Source: Brucella sp. 21LCYQ03 (GTDB taxonomy: Bacteria; Pseudomonadota; Alphaproteobacteria; Rhizobiales; Rhizobiaceae). Taken from it: 52,908 nt of DNA. Shown in pieces: positions 34,251 through 42,764 of this stretch. Numbering within the stretch: the first letter of the stretch is position 1; the number at the start of each line of letters is the position of its first letter. The DNA lies in NCBI RefSeq assembly GCF_023554105.1, contig NZ_JAMJWE010000023.1, positions 1 to 52,908 on the forward strand, in the 5' to 3' direction. The notes under the pieces were generated by a model, which had not been told where the DNA came from, searched no databases, and saw only the letters and a program-made list of their open reading frames with translations. The translations under genes were made by a program, and so were the position numbers.

Positions 34251-34532
34251 AATATAATGGAGAAATTTCACGGCAGTTTCATGTCGATTTTTTCCTTGCT
34301 TTGGCTAAGTTGTCGTGAATACGAACTGTCTGAACGGCATGTTTGTGAAGGAATTATAGTTCGATTTTTGGAGGCAAAGTTAGGGATATGTCCGAAGCTG
34401 CTTTGAAGAAATGAGAGCTCGGTTCTATTTCAGTACGATGGTTAGATACTGGAAGAAATTCTTAGGCACACGCCCTACGATTCGACCTTTGCTCATCAAA
34501 GGCTCGACGCGAATGGGGGTATTTCGCATGAT
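34251..34532. other. 282-bp gap without recognised feature
   Basis: This lies between the lactonase gene (plus) and the Lrp/AsnC gene (minus), i.e. between convergent 3' ends. No gene, strong hairpin or repeat was seen by eye. Confidence 0.4.
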
Positions 34533-34949
34533 CTATGCTGGCCCCAACATGATGAAAGTTTCGCTTTTGCTCACACCTTGAAGAGAGCGGATTGTGGAGA
34601 TTACTTCATTCAATTCTGAGATTGTTGAGACTTCGAGCTCGGCGATGACATCCCAAATTCCATTGGTGTTGCACAGGCTGGTTAAGCCGGGGACACGCTT
34701 AATTGCGGCAATGGTGGCTTTGAGCGATGCGCCTGACATTTCGATCAGCATGAAAGCGCGGATTTGGTCTTTTCCGATGTCATCGCGAACACGCACGGTA
34801 AAGCCCTTGATGTCACCGTTGGCCATCAAACGGTCGAGGCGTTTTTGAGCCGTGGCGCGCGCAACGCCAAGGAGTTCTGCCAGCTGTGGAACGGAAGCGC
34901 GGCCGTTGATACGCAATTCTGTTATCAGTCTCTTATCAAGCTCGTCCAT
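34533..34949 (-). CDS. Lrp/AsnC-family transcriptional regulator
   Basis: A regulator of about 138 residues. The N-terminal helix-turn-helix is DELDKRLITELRINGRASVPQLAELLGVARATAQKRLDRLMANGDI. The C-terminal RAM/AsnC ligand-binding domain includes FMLIEMSGASLKATIAAIKRVPGL and NGIWDVIAELEVSTISELNEVI. An ATG at 34949 (MDELDK) is used; a GTG three codons upstream is possible. Divergent from an amino-acid transport and ornithine/arginine-catabolic operon, it probably activates or represses that operon in response to the amino acid. Confidence 0.88.
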   Translation of the reverse strand: MDELDKRLITELRINGRASVPQLAELLGVARATAQKRLDRLMANGDIKGFTVRVRDDIGKDQIRAFMLIEMSGASLKATIAAIKRVPGLTSLCNTNGIWDVIAELEVSTISELNEVISTIRSLQGVSKSETFIMLGPA

Positions 34950-34978
34950 CGTTCCCACTTTCTTTTTCGTAATTATTT

Positions 34979-34994
34979 CTGACTAAATCGTCAG
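34979..34994. promoter_or_regulatory. Candidate Lrp operator
   Basis: CTGAC (34979-34983) and GTCAG (34990-34994) form an inverted repeat around TAAATC, 30 bases upstream of the Lrp/AsnC start in the AT-rich divergent region. The half-site spacing and A/T centre fit Lrp-type sites. It is proposed from sequence only. Confidence 0.35.
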
Positions 34995-35195
34995 TTTATT
35001 ATAAAAATAATCACTTTATATTCTTTTTTGTCAATGAGATTGTAGCTAATGATTTCATCCAAGGGGAATGTAAAAGTGGCTCCTAAAATGCTGCAAGCAG
35101 GAGGAGTGCTGCACAATTCCCCGTTCAGGCCGGTTACAAGGCTGTGAAAATTGCGTCAACAGCTCCATTCTGAGCTTTCGTAGGGAACATTGATA

Positions 35196-35969
35196 ATGAA
35201 AATGGCGAGACTTATTTCCACGGCGCTTGTTGCGCTTGGTATCTCTTTCTCCGCACATGCGGCAAAAGCCGATGATCTGGAAAAAATCCAGAAGAACGGC
35301 AAAATGACAATTGCGCTTTCTGGCGTGTTTCCACCTTTCAGCTTCGTCGACGAAAACAATCAGGTCGTCGGATTTGACGTTGACATCGGTTCCGAAATTG
35401 CGCGCCGCCTGAAGGCAGAGCCTGAAATCGTAACCACTGCCTGGGATGGCATTATTGCCGGTCTGGTCACTGGTCGTTTTGATACGATCGTTGGATCCAT
35501 GGGCATTACTGACGAGCGCAAGAAAGCCATTGATTTCGTAGGGCCTTATTATCGTTCCGGTCTGGCGCTGTTTGTGCGCAAGGGTGATACGGTTAAGTCG
35601 CTCAACGAGCTTGAAGGTAAAACCATTGGCGTGACGCTCGGCGAAACTTCTGAAAAGTGGGTTCGTGAGCAGGGCAAATATGAAGTCCGCACTTATAAAG
35701 GTCTGCCGGAAATGCTGCTCGATCTAGGTTCGGGCCGTATTGATGCCGTTGTCGCTGATGACGTTCCGGTTCTTGTTGCAATCAGCAAAAGCAATGCGCC
35801 AATCGATCAGGTTAAGGACGACCAGCTGCCACGCTATGATATTGGTATTGCCGTGCGCAAGAACAATCCAGAACTGCGTGATGCCATGCAGAAAGCTCTC
35901 GATGACATGATGGCAGATGGCACATACAAAACCATCTCTGAAAAGTGGATCGGTGCGGATATCCGCTAA
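35196..35969 (+). CDS. Polar amino-acid ABC transporter binding protein
   Basis: A 257-residue periplasmic protein of the SBP_bac_3 family. The start at 35196 (MKMARL) has GGGAA 8 bases upstream. A signal peptide ends SFSAHAAKA before DDLEK. Typical features are IALSGVFPPFSFVDENNQVVGFDVDIGSEIARRL, VGSMGITDERKKAIDFVGPYY (the family signature), and GVTLGETSEKWVRE. The neighbouring RocB-like and ornithine cyclodeaminase genes suggest ornithine, arginine or a derivative as ligand. It is followed by a hairpin and a 227-bp gap before the permease genes. Confidence 0.9.
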   Translation: MKMARLISTALVALGISFSAHAAKADDLEKIQKNGKMTIALSGVFPPFSFVDENNQVVGFDVDIGSEIARRLKAEPEIVTTAWDGIIAGLVTGRFDTIVGSMGITDERKKAIDFVGPYYRSGLALFVRKGDTVKSLNELEGKTIGVTLGETSEKWVREQGKYEVRTYKGLPEMLLDLGSGRIDAVVADDVPVLVAISKSNAPIDQVKDDQLPRYDIGIAVRKNNPELRDAMQKALDDMMADGTYKTISEKWIGADIR

Positions 35970-35985
35970 TCTTAAATTTGGTTGC

Positions 35986-36005
35986 GAGCGGCTTATTAGC
36001 CGCTC
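35986..36005 (+). terminator. Attenuator-like hairpin after the amino-acid binding-protein gene
   Basis: GAGCGGCT (35986-35993), loop TATT and AGCCGCTC (35998-36005) form a perfect 8-bp stem 16 bases past the stop. No T run follows. It is placed like the hairpins after the other binding-protein genes in this window. Confidence 0.55.
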
Positions 36006-36196
36006 CACCTTCGATACATTCGACAGCACTCTTGTTGTCGCTCAAGCTTCCCCCAGCTTTTGGCTTTGACATAGTGTCAGGCAATCGTTCGGAGAATGCT
36101 TTCGTTCCTAAACTTTGTCATATGCATCTTCTGGCGCCTTGCTGGATTGATAAGATATGGCAGATGCTTCCTGAGTTGGAGCAGAAAGGTTGAAGG

Positions 36197-36859
36197 ATGG
36201 ATATCGCACTCATTGAGCGGATTTTTCCCTTCATTGTTCAGGCAGGGTGGGTCACAGTTGAGCTGACGGTGGTGTCATTGCTCATTGGTCTCATTGTTGC
36301 CAGCCTGTTGGTGATTGCCAAGTTTTCGCGTTATGCGGCCATTCGGTGGATCGCAACCGCCTATATCAGCGTCATGCGTGGTACGCCGCTATTGGTACAG
36401 TTGTTCCTCGTTTTTTTCGGCGGACCGCAATTCGGCTTCGAATTTACGCCATTTGTTGCTGGCGTGATTACAATGGGTTTCAATATCGGCGCCTATATGT
36501 CTGAAGGCATGCGCGGCGCAATTCTGGCCGTTGATAAGGGGCAGAATGAAGCGGCACGCTCGCTTGGTTTTAGTCGTGTTGGAACGATGCGCCTTTTTAT
36601 TCTGCCACAAGCTGCACCCTTGATGATCCGCTCGCTCGGCGTCAACACGGTGATTTTGACGAAAAGTACCGCACTTGTGTCCACAATTGGCGTGGTTGAA
36701 CTGACTTATACCGCACAGCGTTTTGTAACTTCGACCTATAAGCCTTTTGAGGTTTTTGCTGTGGCGGCAGCAGCATATATTGTGATTATCGCTGTCATTT
36801 CTCTGATCATTCGCGGCCTTGAAATCTACTTCAGTGCAGACAAGAGGGCAGGGGCATGA
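36197..36859 (+). CDS. Amino-acid ABC transporter permease 1
   Basis: A 220-residue His/Glu/Gln/Arg-type permease with five hydrophobic helices. Family motifs are ISVMRGTPLLVQLFLVFFG and the EAA loop EAARSLGFSRVGTMRLFILPQA. It ends with a 4-base overlap (ATGA) with the second permease gene. Confidence 0.92.
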   Translation: MDIALIERIFPFIVQAGWVTVELTVVSLLIGLIVASLLVIAKFSRYAAIRWIATAYISVMRGTPLLVQLFLVFFGGPQFGFEFTPFVAGVITMGFNIGAYMSEGMRGAILAVDKGQNEAARSLGFSRVGTMRLFILPQAAPLMIRSLGVNTVILTKSTALVSTIGVVELTYTAQRFVTSTYKPFEVFAVAAAAYIVIIAVISLIIRGLEIYFSADKRAGA

Positions 36860-37512
36860 GTCTCGATTTTACCGTTGTTCCGCCCTATGCCGAACTGATG
36901 CTGATTGGTTTGACTTGGACGGTTCTAATAACGCTGCTGGCTGGCTTAATTAGTATTGTCTTGGGAATTGTCATTGCAATTGTAACGTTGCATGCACCCA
37001 AACTGATCAGTCTGCCGATACGTGGTATTGTGTTTCTCTTCATGGGGACGCCACTGCTTTTGCGGCTTTATCTGCTCTATTATGGCTTGTCGCAAATCGG
37101 CATTATGGTGCCAGCTTTCTGGACCGGCGTCTTTGGCCTCGGTATGCACTACGCGGCTTACAATGCCGATATTTTCCGTGCATCCCTCCAAGCCGTTGAT
37201 AAAGGACAGATGGAAGCCGCACGTTCGCTCGGCTTTGGAAGCGGCGCGTCACTGCGCTATTTCATTATCCCGCAGGCGATCCTGACTGCGCTGCCGCAGG
37301 TCGGAAATAACAGCATTATCTTGCTCAAGGACACAGCCGTTCTGTCGGTGCTTGGCATCACGGAATTGGTACTGAGTGCACAACGTGGCATCAGCGAAAC
37401 CTATCGTCCTTTTGAGTTCTACTTCGTTGCAGCCGTCCTCTATTACCTCGTCAATCTTTTGATGGAATGGGTTTTGAGTAAAGCGGCCAAGAAAGCGGAA
37501 GCTATCCGATGA
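36856..37512 (+). CDS. Amino-acid ABC transporter permease 2
   Basis: A 218-residue permease paired with the previous one, with GIVFLFMGTPLLLRLYLLYYGL and the EAA loop EAARSLGFGSGASLRYFIIPQAILTALPQ. It overlaps both neighbours by 4 bases, so the permeases and ATPase are translated as a unit. Confidence 0.92.
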   Translation: MSLDFTVVPPYAELMLIGLTWTVLITLLAGLISIVLGIVIAIVTLHAPKLISLPIRGIVFLFMGTPLLLRLYLLYYGLSQIGIMVPAFWTGVFGLGMHYAAYNADIFRASLQAVDKGQMEAARSLGFGSGASLRYFIIPQAILTALPQVGNNSIILLKDTAVLSVLGITELVLSAQRGISETYRPFEFYFVAAVLYYLVNLLMEWVLSKAAKKAEAIR

Positions 37513-38273
37513 ACACACCGACCCCTATGATCGAACTGCGTCAGATCAGAAAGTCCTATGGCGATATTAAAGTGCTGAAAGGCATTGATCTGACTGTAGC
37601 CAAAGGTAAAATTGTTTCCATTATTGGCCCCAGCGGCTCAGGCAAAAGCACGCTTTTGCGTTCCATCAATATGCTGGAAGAGACCAATAGCGGCGAAATC
37701 TGGCTAGATGGGCATCAGGTCAATCGCCCACTGAAGGGACGCGCTTTTGAAAAGCACATCAACCATATCCGTCAGGAAATGGGGATGGTGTTCCAGCAGT
37801 TTAATTTGTTCCCACATCTGACTGTCCTACAGAACATTATGGTTGGCCCAATGAAGCTGAAGGGCTTGTCCAAGGCTGATGCACTGGAGCGTGCCAATAG
37901 TCTGCTTGCGAAGGTCGGGCTTGTCGATAAGGGCCATTCCTATCCTGCACGGCTTTCGGGCGGCCAGAAACAGCGTGTTGCGATTGCCCGCGCATTGGCT
38001 ATGCAGCCAAAAGTGATGCTGTTTGATGAAGCGACTTCAGCACTTGATCCCGAACTGGTTGAAGAAGTGAACCAGGTGATGAAGCAGCTCGCAAGCGAGC
38101 ATATGACCATGCTGATCGTCACTCATGAGATGCGTTTTGCCGCTGAAGTCTGCGATCATGTGATGTTTATGGATGGTGGTGTGGTGGTTGAACAAGGTTC
38201 CCCTGATCAGGTTCTGTCCAATCCAACGGAAGAGCGCACACGCGCATTCTTGCGCAAGCATCTGTCTCATTAA
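37509..38273 (+). CDS. Amino-acid ABC transporter ATP-binding protein
   Basis: A 254-residue single-domain ATPase of the GlnQ/HisP type, with Walker A GPSGSGKSTLLRS, the Q-loop in MVFQQFNLFPHLTV, signature LSGGQKQRVAIARAL, Walker B VMLFDEATSALDPEL and switch His in VTHEMRFA. It energises import by the two upstream permeases. Confidence 0.95.
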   Translation: MNTPTPMIELRQIRKSYGDIKVLKGIDLTVAKGKIVSIIGPSGSGKSTLLRSINMLEETNSGEIWLDGHQVNRPLKGRAFEKHINHIRQEMGMVFQQFNLFPHLTVLQNIMVGPMKLKGLSKADALERANSLLAKVGLVDKGHSYPARLSGGQKQRVAIARALAMQPKVMLFDEATSALDPELVEEVNQVMKQLASEHMTMLIVTHEMRFAAEVCDHVMFMDGGVVVEQGSPDQVLSNPTEERTRAFLRKHLSH

Positions 38274-38293
38274 AATTTGAAATTAATGCCTTA

Positions 38294-38325
38294 GAAGCGT
38301 GTTGCGCTGATCGCGAACACGCTTC
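38294..38325 (+). terminator. Hairpin between the transporter ATPase and RocB-like genes
   Basis: GAAGCGTGTT (38294-38303) pairs with AACACGCTTC (38316-38325) and a GCG/CGC inner stem continues it. It lies 20 bases past the ATPase stop and 20 before the next ATG. AAGGAG follows at once, so it may attenuate or stabilise rather than terminate. Confidence 0.5.
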
Positions 38326-38345
38326 GATCAAAGGAGATTTGATCT

Positions 38346-40040
38346 ATGACTGCGAATATTGCAAACGGCGCGTCCAACGCCGTAACGATGGCGCACAACC
38401 ATATTAATGCGCAGCATGTTGAAGAGCTGGCGCTGCGTCTGGTTGGCTGGAATAGCGAAACCGGAACGCCGGGCGAAGCGACATTCTCCGATCATCTGGT
38501 TTCTGTATTGAAGGAAATTCCATATTTCCAACAGAACCCTAATAATATCCGTACGGTTGCCAGCCATGGCGATCCGTTGACGCATAATGTCGTCGCATTG
38601 GTGCGTGGCAAGGGCAAGCAAACGCTCGCGCTGGCAGGCCATTTCGATACCGTTGCAACCGATAATTATCACGAGTTGAAGTCCCTTGCCTGCGAAAGCC
38701 TCAAACTTAAAGATGCCCTGATAGCGGATTTATCCAGGCGTTCGCGTTCTGCACAGGAAGAGCGTGCATTGGAAGATCTGCTAAGCGGCAATTTTCTTCC
38801 CGGACGCGGTATGCTTGATATGAAAAGCGGCCTTGCCGTTGGTATCGTTTGCGCAGAAAAATTTGCGGAAGATGAAGACCGCAGCGGCAATCTCCTGCTT
38901 GTCTTTACACCCGATGAAGAACGCGAAAGCCGTGGTATGCGCTCAATGCGCAATGCGCTGCCTGCAATTGCGCGTGACTTCGATATTGAAATTGCAGCAG
39001 CAATTAATCTCGATGTGACGTCTGATCAGGGCGATGGACAGGAAGGCCGCGCCGTTTATGCTGGAACCATTGGTAAATTGCTGCCGTTCGCATTGGTCAT
39101 CGGATTAAGTTCGCATGCGAGCTACCCATATGAAGGTGTCAGTGCGCAGGCTATGGCTGCGGGTATTCTGGCACGCTTTGAGGGTAATGCCGCTCTTGCT
39201 GATCGTGACGAGAATGATATTTCGCCACCGCCAATCTGTCTTGAAGCAAAAGACTTGCGCGATGGCTATGAAGTCACAACACCGGAACGCTTCTGGATCG
39301 CATTGAACTGGCTTTACCATGCCATGACAGCAGAAGAACTGTTTGAGCGTTTCAAGAGTGAAGTTTTGGCAGGCGCCACGCAAGCAGTTGAGCGCTTTGC
39401 TGCTCAGTCCGAAGCTTTTGGCAAGCTGATCGGTAAGCGTGCGGGTGCAATTCCGGCTGCACCGAAGCTCATCACATTCGAGCAATTACGGATTATGGCT
39501 GCGGAAGTTGCAGGCGATAAGTTCGAGACACTTTATAGCGAACAGGAAAAGCGCCTTTCGCATATCGATAATCCTTTATCGGTCAGCCGCCAGTTGACTG
39601 AATGGCTGGTTGGCGTGGCGCATCTGTCTGGTCCGGCAGTCGTAGTCGGCTTTGCTGGTCTTCATTACCCTGCAAGCCATTTGGATGAAAAGCAGACGAA
39701 TGACCGGGCATTCAAGCAGGCGATTGACGCGACGATGCAACGGTTCGCAAATTTCCCGGATCAGGCATTGGTCTGGAAGCCTTATTTCCAGGGTATCTCG
39801 GATATGAGTTTCCTGGGGCAGGCGACGCTGGGTCAGGATCTCGTTTCACTCAATACGCCAGTTGCACGTTTGGTTGATCATCCGGCAAGTGATGCTTTGC
39901 AGTTCCCCGTCGTTAACATCGGACCATGGGGACGTGAGTTCCACCAGAAGCTGGAACGCGTTCACGCGCCTTACGCCTTTGAAGTCTTACCGCAGGTCGT
40001 GTCGATGATCGCGGAAGAGTTTTTGTCGAAGCGTGCCTGA
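38346..40040 (+). CDS. RocB-like M20-family metallohydrolase
   Basis: A 564-residue protein of the M20/M28 peptidase superfamily with the length and layout of RocB (arginine utilisation protein of Bacillus), whose exact reaction is not established. Metal-site motifs are visible: LAGHFDTVATDNY (His and Asp), GRGMLDMKSGLAVGI (bridging Asp), and VFTPDEERESRG (catalytic Glu pair). The late SDMSFLG segment is also typical of RocB. No signal peptide is seen, so it is cytoplasmic. Position between an amino-acid importer and ornithine cyclodeaminase suggests that it releases ornithine or a similar amino acid from an N-acylated or peptide-like precursor. Confidence 0.82.
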   Translation: MTANIANGASNAVTMAHNHINAQHVEELALRLVGWNSETGTPGEATFSDHLVSVLKEIPYFQQNPNNIRTVASHGDPLTHNVVALVRGKGKQTLALAGHFDTVATDNYHELKSLACESLKLKDALIADLSRRSRSAQEERALEDLLSGNFLPGRGMLDMKSGLAVGIVCAEKFAEDEDRSGNLLLVFTPDEERESRGMRSMRNALPAIARDFDIEIAAAINLDVTSDQGDGQEGRAVYAGTIGKLLPFALVIGLSSHASYPYEGVSAQAMAAGILARFEGNAALADRDENDISPPPICLEAKDLRDGYEVTTPERFWIALNWLYHAMTAEELFERFKSEVLAGATQAVERFAAQSEAFGKLIGKRAGAIPAAPKLITFEQLRIMAAEVAGDKFETLYSEQEKRLSHIDNPLSVSRQLTEWLVGVAHLSGPAVVVGFAGLHYPASHLDEKQTNDRAFKQAIDATMQRFANFPDQALVWKPYFQGISDMSFLGQATLGQDLVSLNTPVARLVDHPASDALQFPVVNIGPWGREFHQKLERVHAPYAFEVLPQVVSMIAEEFLSKRA

Positions 40041-40077
40041 AGTTCAGCACCAAACCATCCGATAGAGGATTAATAAT

Positions 40078-41139
40078 ATGACCATTGAAAAGCTGAACAT
40101 CGTCCCTTTCGTCAGCGTTGATAATATGATGAAGCTGGTTTTGACCATTGGTGTTGAAACTTTCCTCAAAGAACTGGCCGAGGTGATTGAAGAAGATTTC
40201 CGCCGCTGGGAACAGTTCGACAAAACACCACGTATCGCATCGCATTCTGACGAGGGTGTGATTGAGTTGATGCCGACGAGCGATGGTACGCTTTACGGCT
40301 TCAAATATGTTAATGGTCATCCAAAAAATACCAAAGAAGGTCGTCAAACTGTAACCGCTTTTGGTGTCTTGTCGGATGTGGGCAATGGTTACCCGATGCT
40401 GTTGACCGAGATGACGATCCTCACAGCATTGCGCACCGCCGCAATGTCGGCAGTTGCTGCCAAGCATCTTGCACGGTCTGATTCAAAGACCATGACAATC
40501 ATCGGCAATGGCGCACAGAGCGAATTTCAGGCATTGGCATTCAAAGCGATTGTTGGCATCGAAAACCTGCGTCTCTTTGACATTGACCGTTCTGCAAGCG
40601 AGCGTTGTGCGCGTAATCTTGCGAATACCGGACTTTCAATTTCTATCTTTGGCACCTCACAGGAAGCTGTAGAAGGCGCTGATATTATCACGACTGTGAC
40701 AGCAGATAAGCAATATGCAACGATCCTGAGCGACAATATGGTTGGACCGGGTGTGCACATCAATGCTGTTGGCGGTGATTGCCCCGGTAAGACAGAATTG
40801 AACAAGGATATCTTGTTGCGTTCTGATATCTTTGTCGAATACCCGCCGCAGACACGCATTGAAGGTGAAATTCAGCAGCTTGATGCCGATTATCCGGTTA
40901 AGGAGCTGTGGGAAGTCATGACCGGCGCTATTGAAGGTCGCTCGTCAGAACGGGCGATTACTCTGTTCGATAGCGTCGGCTTTGCGATCGAAGATTTTTC
41001 GGCACTTCGCTATGTCCGCAGCAAGCTGGTTGAAACCGGCTTGTTTGACGAGCTTGATATGCTTGCTGACCCAGACGAACCGCGCGATCTTTATGGAATG
41101 CTGCTCAGATGTGAAAAGGCACAGGCACAAGCTGCTTGA
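40078..41139 (+). CDS. Ornithine cyclodeaminase-family protein
   Basis: A 353-residue enzyme of the OCD/mu-crystallin family, which converts L-ornithine to L-proline and ammonia using bound NAD. The NAD-binding motif is TIIGNGAQSEFQALAF, with the conserved Arg/Lys region LPTSDGTLYGFKYVNGHP and the later segment INAVGGDCPGKTELNKDIL, including the DxPGKTEL element of this subgroup. The start is an ATG with GAGG upstream. As the last gene of the operon it fits final entry of ornithine into proline catabolism. OCD-family imino-acid reductases are an alternative function. Confidence 0.88.
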   Translation: MTIEKLNIVPFVSVDNMMKLVLTIGVETFLKELAEVIEEDFRRWEQFDKTPRIASHSDEGVIELMPTSDGTLYGFKYVNGHPKNTKEGRQTVTAFGVLSDVGNGYPMLLTEMTILTALRTAAMSAVAAKHLARSDSKTMTIIGNGAQSEFQALAFKAIVGIENLRLFDIDRSASERCARNLANTGLSISIFGTSQEAVEGADIITTVTADKQYATILSDNMVGPGVHINAVGGDCPGKTELNKDILLRSDIFVEYPPQTRIEGEIQQLDADYPVKELWEVMTGAIEGRSSERAITLFDSVGFAIEDFSALRYVRSKLVETGLFDELDMLADPDEPRDLYGMLLRCEKAQAQAA

Positions 41140-41189
41140 TGACAGCGGGGTCTGAAGTTTCAGACAGCTATTCCAAATATTAGTTTTAA

Positions 41190-41230
41190 AGCGCATCCCA
41201 AAAATCGTTTTACATTTTTTGGGATGCGCT
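41190..41230. terminator. Long palindrome between convergent genes (CGCATCCC element)
   Basis: AGCGCATCCCAAAAA (41190-41204) pairs perfectly with TTTTTGGGATGCGCT (41216-41230) around an 11-base loop. With A and T tracts in the arms it can act as a terminator on both strands, between the cyclodeaminase gene and the anti-sigma gene. It resembles a widespread Rhizobiales intergenic palindrome. Confidence 0.75.
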
Positions 41231-41326
41231 CAAAGGTAAACTACAGCTTTTAGATTTTTGAGCAGAAAAACATATTCGGTGCACGCATATAACTTTCCAA
41301 CAAGCGGTTTTCATGTTGCAGCGTCT

Positions 41327-42034
41327 CTAAAGAGGGAGCTTTGCGTATCCCTTTGATAGGATAGGTCCGGTGGGTCTTCCAGTCGGCGAGCCGCCAGCTG
41401 GTTCCAACGTCAGCTCATAAAGCTGCTCACCACGGGGCGGTGGCAAATCTGGTCCCTTAAGCTGAGCCGAATGCGCGCCGTCAAGTAAACCAATTGAGAC
41501 AGGCCCCATTTCCTGTGAAGGTAGGGTCCAGACCTGAATGGTTTTACCTGATGGAATGTCAACATTGTTCAGCAGCCGGACTTGCGCTCGTTCATTGCCA
41601 AAATCTTCAACGATTGCCTGAACGCTTCCTGCCTCATCAAGCAAAACAGCGATAACAACCGGTTCTACAGTTCGGGTGAGTGACCATCCCAAACCAACGG
41701 CAAGCAGGAGCGAAGCAGCTGATGCCGAAAGTGCTGCAAATCGCCAACGACTGACAGAATGCCTGTTATCGTTAGCACTCTTAATAAGTGGGATTGGTGT
41801 AGCAGGTGCATCTGGAAGATGATCTTGAATGGTTTCCCAAACATGCTCTCCCGCGATCATTGGCGTAATAGATGTATCAAACACCAGAAAGCGCTCGCGG
41901 CTGCTGCCGACAGCGGCTTTTAGCTGTTCGTTGTGGCTAAGCTTGTCTTCAACCTGAGCCACTTCGTCCGGGTCCAACAGGCCAAGTACATATTCGTCAG
42001 CGATTTCTGCGATATTGTCGAATGATTTTATCAT
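41327..42034 (-). CDS. RskA-type membrane anti-sigma factor
   Basis: A 235-residue protein. The N-terminal cytoplasmic part has the IAEIADEYVLGLLDPDE motif of RskA/anti-sigma-K domains. A transmembrane helix is at about residues 95-117 (WRFAALSASAASLLLAVGLGW) and a periplasmic C-terminal domain contains LLNNVDIPSGKTIQVWTLP and YELTLEPAGGSPTGRPTGPIL, matching the RskA C-terminal family. There is no zinc-binding HxxxCxxC. It overlaps the sigma gene by 4 bases and should hold that sigma factor inactive until a periplasmic or redox signal. Confidence 0.88.
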   Translation of the reverse strand: MIKSFDNIAEIADEYVLGLLDPDEVAQVEDKLSHNEQLKAAVGSSRERFLVFDTSITPMIAGEHVWETIQDHLPDAPATPIPLIKSANDNRHSVSRWRFAALSASAASLLLAVGLGWSLTRTVEPVVIAVLLDEAGSVQAIVEDFGNERAQVRLLNNVDIPSGKTIQVWTLPSQEMGPVSIGLLDGAHSAQLKGPDLPPPRGEQLYELTLEPAGGSPTGRPTGPILSKGYAKLPL

Positions 42035-42576
42035 GTCATACAGGCCCGCAATGCTGTCAGTCCGCGTCTTACCCAGGACTTAGCCGTGCCTAAGGGTATC
42101 TGTAATCGACCAGCGATTTCCCCATGTGTGTAGCCGCCGACATAAGCCATAATAATTCCATCGCGTTTGGCTTTATCCAGCGAACCAAGACAATCCTTTA
42201 ACCGGCTTGTCTGATCAAGCTGATGCCACGCAGATAGAATTTCATGCGACGAGTGCGCTTCTTTCAAGGATTCAACGTCATCAACGGTCTGCTCGCGCTT
42301 GCCATCGCGTAATGCATTCAATGCACGATTACGCACAATCGCATAAATCCATCCCCTCGCAGAGCCCTGATCGGGCGCATACTGGTGTGCATGGGTCCAG
42401 ATGCGAATGAGCGCTTCTTGTAAGACCTCTTCGGCAAGTTCACGGCGGCGAAGAATGCGGTGTGCAACCGCCAGCAAGCGCCCTGCTTCCTGATCAAATA
42501 TCGTGCGAAGCCCCGAACGATCGCGCCGTACACAGGCAGCAATAGCCTTTTCCAGTTCACCCGGCTGATCGCCCAT
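42031..42576 (-). CDS. ECF sigma factor (SigK/RpoE-like)
   Basis: A 181-residue ECF sigma factor. Region 2 includes ILRRRELAEEVLQEALIRIWTHAHQY and GSARGWIYAIVRNRALNALRDGKR. Region 4 is KRDGIIMAYVGGYTHGEIAGRLQIPLGTAKSWVRRGLTALRACM. It is divergent from the DUF4394 gene; similar promoter-like motifs face both genes, so autoregulation and direct control of that gene are likely. Confidence 0.9.
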   Translation of the reverse strand: MGDQPGELEKAIAACVRRDRSGLRTIFDQEAGRLLAVAHRILRRRELAEEVLQEALIRIWTHAHQYAPDQGSARGWIYAIVRNRALNALRDGKREQTVDDVESLKEAHSSHEILSAWHQLDQTSRLKDCLGSLDKAKRDGIIMAYVGGYTHGEIAGRLQIPLGTAKSWVRRGLTALRACMT

Positions 42577-42617
42577 CCCGCAAATCTCCTCGCTCTATAT
42601 AGTTTAGCCTCAATTCC

Positions 42618-42646
42618 TATACGCCGGAAACAGGCAAAGAGATGCA
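42618..42646 (-). promoter_or_regulatory. Candidate ECF promoter of the sigma/anti-sigma operon
   Basis: On the minus strand TGCATC (42646-42641) and CGTATA (42623-42618) are separated by 17 bases, ending 41 bases before the sigma gene start. The same pair of hexamers, with one or two changes, faces the other way at 42670-42697. CATCC-type -35 elements are known for SigK-type sigma factors. Confidence 0.5.
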
Positions 42647-42669
42647 TTGTATTTTTTATTTTTCTTATG

Positions 42670-42697
42670 TGCATCCAAACGGGTGTCCTCGCGTGTC
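42670..42697 (+). promoter_or_regulatory. Candidate ECF promoter of the DUF4394 gene
   Basis: TGCATC (42670-42675) and CGTGTC (42692-42697) with a 16-base spacer. It is the mirror of the motif facing the sigma operon. It leaves a leader of about 60 bases to the ATG at 42765. Confidence 0.5.
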
Positions 42698-42764
42698 TAA
42701 CAATCAGAGGCTTAGAAATCGACGAGTTGTTGATGGCTTCGAATTGGGAAAACAAAGGAGAACA

